Assembly (NCBI GenBank): GCA_039707655.1
Contig: CM077676.1
Span: forward strand, 381,118,114-381,182,113
Length of the DNA stretch: 64,000 nucleotides
Reading direction: 5' to 3'
Source: Elymus sibiricus
Taxonomy: Eukaryota > Streptophyta > Magnoliopsida > Poales > Poaceae
In this document: positions 59,426 to 64,000 of the stretch, piece after piece
Position numbering within the stretch: position 1 is the first letter of the stretch
Layout of the letters: each line of letters begins with the position of its first letter
The notes under the pieces: generated by a model
The model's input: only the letters and a program-made list of their open reading frames with translations
Database searches by the model: none
What the model was told of the DNA's origin: nothing
Made by a program: the position numbers and the translations under genes

Positions 59426-59481
59426 CTGTGGATGAAACAAGTTGCAGGGCGGTGGTGACCATGTCATCAGGTGAAGGGAAA
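59426..59481 (+). repeat. direct repeat, copy 1
   Basis: CTGTGGATGAAACAAGTTGC...GAAGGGAAA recurs with a few differences at 61669-61726. The two copies bracket about 2.2 kb of upstream sequence. The rest of the stretch to 60679 has no gene. Confidence 0.65.
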
Positions 59482-59629
59482 ATATCATACGGAAACCAAT
59501 ATTCTACGAAAACTTTGTGAAAACTATATTTGAAAGTTTCAAAAAAAACCATAAAATATGTGGAATGTTAAGAGGATGATGTTCTATTGTCATGTGAAAT
59601 TTCAAGTTAAAACACATTACGGGATGTTA

Positions 59630-59749
59630 AGAGGCGTCCCGTTCATGTTCCGGCTTTGCTGATGGTTTTCACGTTCCGTCTTCTAATGGCGAAGGGGTTT
59701 TCTCTCCTTTATAGTGTAGACCGGTAGAATATGTTCACGGGACGCCTCT
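59630..59749. repeat. 120-bp inverted repeat with perfect 13-bp arms
   Basis: AGAGGCGTCCCGT (59630-59642) and ACGGGACGCCTCT (59737-59749) are exact inverted copies. It could be a small MITE, but no TSD was seen. Confidence 0.6.
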
Positions 59750-60035
59750 GATTTGAATCAGCCCAAGATCCCTTCACGGAAGTTGGCAGTCATGATGTCA
59801 CATAGTAGGTGGCAGACGGTACGAGCGTCCACGCTCATACTACGCACCGTCTTCTCCTTAGGAAACTGCTGCCTAGCTCCTGTTGAGTGGAATTGACACC
59901 TCACGCACAATATACTTCCTTTATGACTTAATTTATCATCTAAAATAGCTTATTTATGTAGGAAATAAACATACAAGGAGATTTACAATCCCTTGTAATT
60001 ATTAATTACTAAAAGACAAATCGGAGGGATTATCC

Positions 60036-60139
60036 CATAAAAATCTGAGAATATTCATTTTAAACATGCCAATATAAGTGAAAATCTCATAAAAATCTTA
60101 GAATATTCATTTTAAACATGCCAATATAAGTGAAAATTG
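60036..60139. repeat. 52-bp tandem duplication
   Basis: Two copies (60036-60087 and 60088-60139) of a unit beginning CATAAAAATCT and containing TTTAAACATGCCAATATAAG differ at only two or three places. Confidence 0.8.
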
Positions 60140-60679
60140 ACTCATCAAGTTTTACATAGCATGGGTGGCAGCATAATTTTCAGATCGGTTTGGAATAGTT
60201 TCACTCTCATATGACTTCAGTGTTCGCATTATGTTATTTTTTATACCATGTCGAACGATTAGATTGGTTATGTGCATTTTTGCTACGCAGAAGCCAGGTG
60301 GCATTCATCATGCTTTGTATTTACATTATGGTACATTATGAATTGATAAAATTGTCCTTTATCGAAAAAGCCGAGGAACCACTTGAGAACCCGAGAATGA
60401 ACCATCGAGCACCTGTACCAGCCCTGCTTTAGGATTCACAAAACTAGGTCTACAACTTGATGGTCCTTTTGCTTCGCAGAACAGATGGTGGCTGCAAACA
60501 CCATGAGTGGTAATCACCGGCTTTGGCATCGTTAACAGAGGTCAATCAGCAGAGAGATGCTGTGGGCGTCACAATAATCGCACAACACGGCATCACACTT
60601 CACTGAAACATGTACCCCCCAAGCCACACGCACAGCACGCGTTGTTCTTTTGATATATTGTTCGGGGCCGCTGGATCTT

Positions 60680-60879
60680 GAGCATAATTGGGTTGGTACC
60701 AAAAATTGGCATGCCAATGTTTGGCATTGTGCCAAATATTGGCTACTATTTGGTTGGTTACCGAGTTGACTTGTCTATCTCACATAAAGTTGCCAATAGT
60801 TGGCAAGTATTGGTATTGCCAATAGTTAGCAATGCCAACATTTGGCTAGCCAAATATTGGCGACGAACCAATCATGCTC
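60680..60879. mobile_element. MITE-like inverted repeat element
   Basis: The ends GAGCATAATTGGGTTGG and (inverted) GAGCATGATTGGTTCG frame 200 bases full of TTGGCA / TGCCAA motifs that can fold back on each other. There is no coding sequence and no clear TSD. Confidence 0.6.
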
Positions 60880-60978
60880 TGCCCGGTCTGCGTAGCCTGG
60901 ACATCATGACCAGGCTGTTGGACGACCACGGTCGCCGAGGGCTGCACCTCTACTGTAGGTTTTAGTCTCTGAATAGTA

Positions 60979-61059
60979 CTCCCTCCATTTAGAAATAAGT
61001 GACGCTGTTTTAGTTCAATTTGAATTAAAACAACGTCACTTATTTCCGAACGAAGTTAG
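60979..61059. mobile_element. Stowaway-type MITE
   Basis: The left end CTCCCTCCATTTAGAAATAA and the inverted right end CTAACTTCGTTCGGAAATAA, both followed by GTGACG, are flanked by TA (60977-60978 and 61060-61061). It is 81 bases long. Stowaway elements are short Tc1/mariner derivatives with TA duplications. Confidence 0.75.
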
Positions 61060-61061
61060 TA

Positions 61062-61668
61062 GCTCAGATGTCGTCTGAAACTCTGAATGATTGTCAAACT
61101 GTAAGTGTTGTTATAACTGTAATCGTAGCTAGGGCTTTGGATTTTTTATGTGGTTAGTTCTCGTGAGTGGCCTCTCATCTCTAAATACAGAGCAACAGTG
61201 CACACTCAGTCACCCACACTAGAAATGATGTCCTCCGTGTTCAAACCACGAGGAAATGAAGATGATGGCCTCATTTAAGATATGACATATTTGATCCAAT
61301 CTCGAGTTCAATTCATTTTCAATGATACTATGTGTGTATGTCCTTGTATGTATGGCATGCTTTATTGCACGCTTTCCTGATGGAATGATATCACTGCACT
61401 CTGGACTTACAGGGAATTGCTTGTCAACTTCTACACTTGTTCTTGTATGCGGAAGCCAGATCAAGTTATTATTTTCAGAGGTACTAAATTCTTACATGGA
61501 ATGATGTTCCTCCTGGTAAAACTTTATCTCGGCATATCGGCAAAGTCCCCTACTTCATATGGAGTGAAACATCGTCTGTCACGCCAATCTGCAATTTTCT
61601 CTGAAACTATGGTAAAAGCAAGAGTTGATGTCCTTATGTAGGAACTGTCCTTATGGTAAAAGCCGATC
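61062..61668. other. upstream low-copy sequence, nothing recognised
   Basis: Short open frames only. I see no domain, repeat or RNA gene in this stretch. Confidence 0.4.
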
Positions 61669-61726
61669 TGTGGATGAAACATGTTGCAGGGCGGTGGTGA
61701 TCATCGTGTCATCGTTTGAAGGGAAA
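61669..61726 (+). repeat. direct repeat, copy 2
   Basis: This is the second copy of the segment at 59426-59481, same orientation, with a small insertion (ATCGTG) in the middle. Confidence 0.65.
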
Positions 61727-61847
61727 GAGAGGGTAGGTGCTGCAATGGTGCTTGTCATTTTGTCCACACATGTCATGTACAGTCACACAAGTTAGACTAA
61801 CTTGTGTTTATCATCATAAGCATGTTTTTTCTTTACTTTTATTAAAA

Positions 61848-62215
61848 ACCCCTAACTTCTACTGTGCATTATTGTGATGCACACAACCATTTTTATTAAT
61901 TATTAAGCAGAGTACGAAACAAATACAACTACGACCAACCACTACACGATATAAAACTAACACCTACGACTAAGTCGACTACTCCGCAACGACGTCTTCA
62001 AGAAGGGATACACGCCCTAGCGGCATTGTTGCCATGTTCGACCGAAGACGATCTAGACAAGAATTCTCATCCTGATTGCTGAGACCAGCCAATGAAGACC
62101 AGCACAAGAGCAAATAGACAACGCCTTCAACAAGGTAACAACGCAACTTCGTTGTTTCTGTGCCCGACAATAAATGCCAGGACAAGAGTTTTCACTCTGA
62201 ATATGTAGCGGTATT
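61848..62215 (-). mobile_element. possible LINE 3' fragment
   Basis: On the minus strand the segment ends in CTTAATAATTAATAAAAATG followed by GTGTGCATCACAATAATGCA. This resembles the AATAAAATGGCTGCATGCAT tail of the LINE at 54426-54812. No poly(A) was found and there is no RT homology. Confidence 0.35.
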
Positions 62216-62262
62216 CCAATCAACCACTTGATGATGGATCATTCGATAGTCACATCTATACT

Positions 62263-62674
62263 GAAAATTGCCTTTGGAGCTCGGTCTCCATGGAGGCCTC
62301 CAAATTCAAATTTCAAATTTCATCAAAATTCATATTTTTACATTTCAAAAAATTCTGAAAAAATACAGATATACATGAAGGCATAACACACACATGTGTG
62401 TAAATTTTGAGGGCAAAATACGTTGAAATGAGGGTTGTGGAAAAAAGACAAATCTGAGGCTTTTTAACATATGATACTATTCATCCTCCCAGACCATGAA
62501 TTTGTCTTTTTTGTACAGGTCGCATTTCAACGTATTTCATCCTGAAATTTTACACACATACACATAACATCCTTGTTTACTTGCAAAAAAAAATTCAGAT
62601 TTTTTGAAACCGAAAACTTTGAATTTTGATTTTTCAAAAACTCCATGGAGGCCAAGAGCCAAACGTCCGTTCTC
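62263..62674. mobile_element. Mutator-like MITE
   Basis: Flanked by the 10-base duplication CATCTATACT (62253-62262 and 62675-62684). The ends start GAAAATTGCC / GAGAACGGAC, and both arms carry TTTGG..CTC and CTCCATGGAG. Length is 412 bases with an AT-rich interior and a second inverted pair (AAAATACGTTGAAATG / CATTTCAACGTATTT). No coding sequence. Confidence 0.75.
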
Positions 62675-62703
62675 CATCTATACTCCACGCCATAGCCAAA
62701 AGG

Positions 62704-63474
62704 TGTAACGACCCCTAAACCATTTTCATGTTATTTTTTTTTCTTCCGCATCATCATGCTACCATTGCATTGCACTAATTAAACATGATCATGATAATTG
62801 CAATAATAATTTTTATTTAGAAAACTCTAATTAATATTTCTGTTATTTAATTATGCATTTTATACCACCTTGTTCCTTTTTGCCCTTCAACATCAAAACT
62901 CACTCCCAAAGAGGGTACCATAAAATTTCGGTAATGTTAATAATCAGACGTCGGATTTTTAACCATGGCAAATCAAACATTTTTATGGCAAATTTAGTTG
63001 TCCCGAGGATGACAATTTCCTTTAGTAAGCATGGCATCGCGACAACTAAACTTACCATACAAAACGTTCGATTTGCCATGCTCAAAGACATTCGATTTGT
63101 AGCGAAGTCTTATTTTTGGGGGGGATTTTAGACCACTCCTATATATCTTTTCTGGTTCAAACCTCCTTTTATTTTAAATCCAAATTTAATTCAAATCTTA
63201 TTCAGACCTTCTAAATGTTTATTGGACCTTTGAAATGTGTCAAAGAGGTCACATGCAAATTTCAACTCTTTTGGAATTTATTTGGCCCTTCATATAGATT
63301 CAAAACCCTCCTTCCTATTTTCTATTTTAAAGGAAATGAAAAATCATATTCTGATTCAACCCAGATGGCCCATTAGAATATTCGACATGTGGACCTATTA
63401 CCACAACAGTAGTTGACCGACCCAGCTCCACCTGAACTGCGTCGTAGCCCGGTCCATGATTAAGCAGCGCATCT
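62704..63474 (+). other. possible start of an unidentified LTR element, with a nested inverted repeat
   Basis: TGTAACGACCCC at 62704 resembles the 5' end of several plant LTRs, but no matching partner lies in the window. CATGGCAAATC (62964-) and GATTTGCCATG (63070-63080) delimit a 117-base fold-back, probably a small MITE. The rest is AT-rich with no gene. Confidence 0.3.
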
Positions 63475-63490
63475 TGATACGTCTCAAATG

Positions 63491-63566
<76 letters not shown>

Positions 63567-64000
63567 TCATGTTATATTTATATCACTTTGGCATAGTTTT
63601 GACACCAATTTTTTTTATTTTTCTGGACTAACTTATTAACTCAGTGATCAGTGCTAGTTCCTGTTTTCTTTGGGACTTTCAGAAAAAATCAATTTTACGG
63701 AGCTCCAAAAATTCAGAATTTTTTTGCGTCACGAAGCTTCCGGAGTACCTGGGCCCCACGAGGCAAGGGGACGCGACCAGGGGTGGTCGCGTGGGCCCCT
63801 TGGTGCTCCTTACCACCGCCTCTCGACGCCTATATTTTTTGTTCGCCTTAAAATCCCCAAATATCGAGGAGCCATACCTTTTCAATGCCGCGCCTCTTTG
63901 TTTTGAAGCGATCCAATCTGGAGGCCTTTTCCGACACTCTGTCAGAGGGAGAAATCATCTCGATGGCTATCTACATCAACTTAGCTGCCACCATGATCGT
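63475..64000 (+). repeat. start of another Gypsy-type LTR, cut by window end
   Basis: TGATACGTCTCAAATG at 63475 begins an LTR related to those of A, D and K. Shared blocks include CAGTG.TCAGTGC.AGTT, GAAGCTTCCGGAG and GATCCAATCTGGAGGCC. The right part lies outside the window. Confidence 0.7.
63497..63559. repeat. (TA)n microsatellite
   Basis: About 31 TA units in a row, inside the LTR that starts at 63475. It is a likely length-polymorphic marker. Confidence 0.95.

Overview
The window looks like intergenic chromatin of a large grass genome, most likely wheat or a close Triticeae relative. Nearly all of it is nested LTR retrotransposons, many with the TGATACGTCTCC-type LTR start common in that tribe. 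CACTA transposons with sub-terminal GGTGCGCCACTA repeats, Stowaway, hAT-like and Mutator-like MITEs and one intron-containing host gene complete the picture. No prokaryotic features, CRISPR arrays or tRNA genes were seen. Family names are given only where recognised.

The insertions can be ordered from target-site duplications (TSDs). The outermost element is G (27712-54425, minus strand), which lies against a LINE 3' tail (54426-54812). G holds D in its 3' LTR (D ends at 27711), solo LTR K (28664-30225) inside an antisense gene, element I (32323-44108) next to its primer binding site, and the Copia element H (44612-54406) in its 5' LTR. D (6762-27711) holds the end of a CACTA element E (6633-6761) in its 5' LTR and a minus-strand composite element C (8144-21838) inside its gag frame. 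E is itself split by element A (1-6632, left end outside the window). C holds the non-autonomous LTR element B (12131-16626, TSD AAATG) and the CACTA element F (17418-21215, TSD ATA). I holds solo LTR J (37560-39140, TSD CATTC) and a hAT-like MITE (41969-42663, TSD GTCAACTG). H holds a solo LTR with 5S rRNA sequence, of the Cassandra type (about 50106-50432). D's gag frame is exactly continuous across C once one TSD copy is discounted.

No element in the window shows a complete gag-pol. A carries an unknown ORF of about 426 codons. D and I carry gag plus protease only. I adds an Athila ORF1-like gene. G keeps only an antisense, intron-containing gene resembling the putative gypsy-type transposon protein family. 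B has no recognisable coding sequence, and H has a decayed Copia pol. These elements would need enzymes supplied in trans.

The one convincing host gene is on the minus strand at 55152-58945. It is an 11-exon LRR receptor-like kinase of subfamily II, closest in architecture to NSP-interacting kinase 1 (NIK1), 643 residues long. Its upstream side (58946-63474) is low-copy sequence peppered with MITEs and small repeats. The window ends inside another LTR (63475-64000) carrying a long TA microsatellite.
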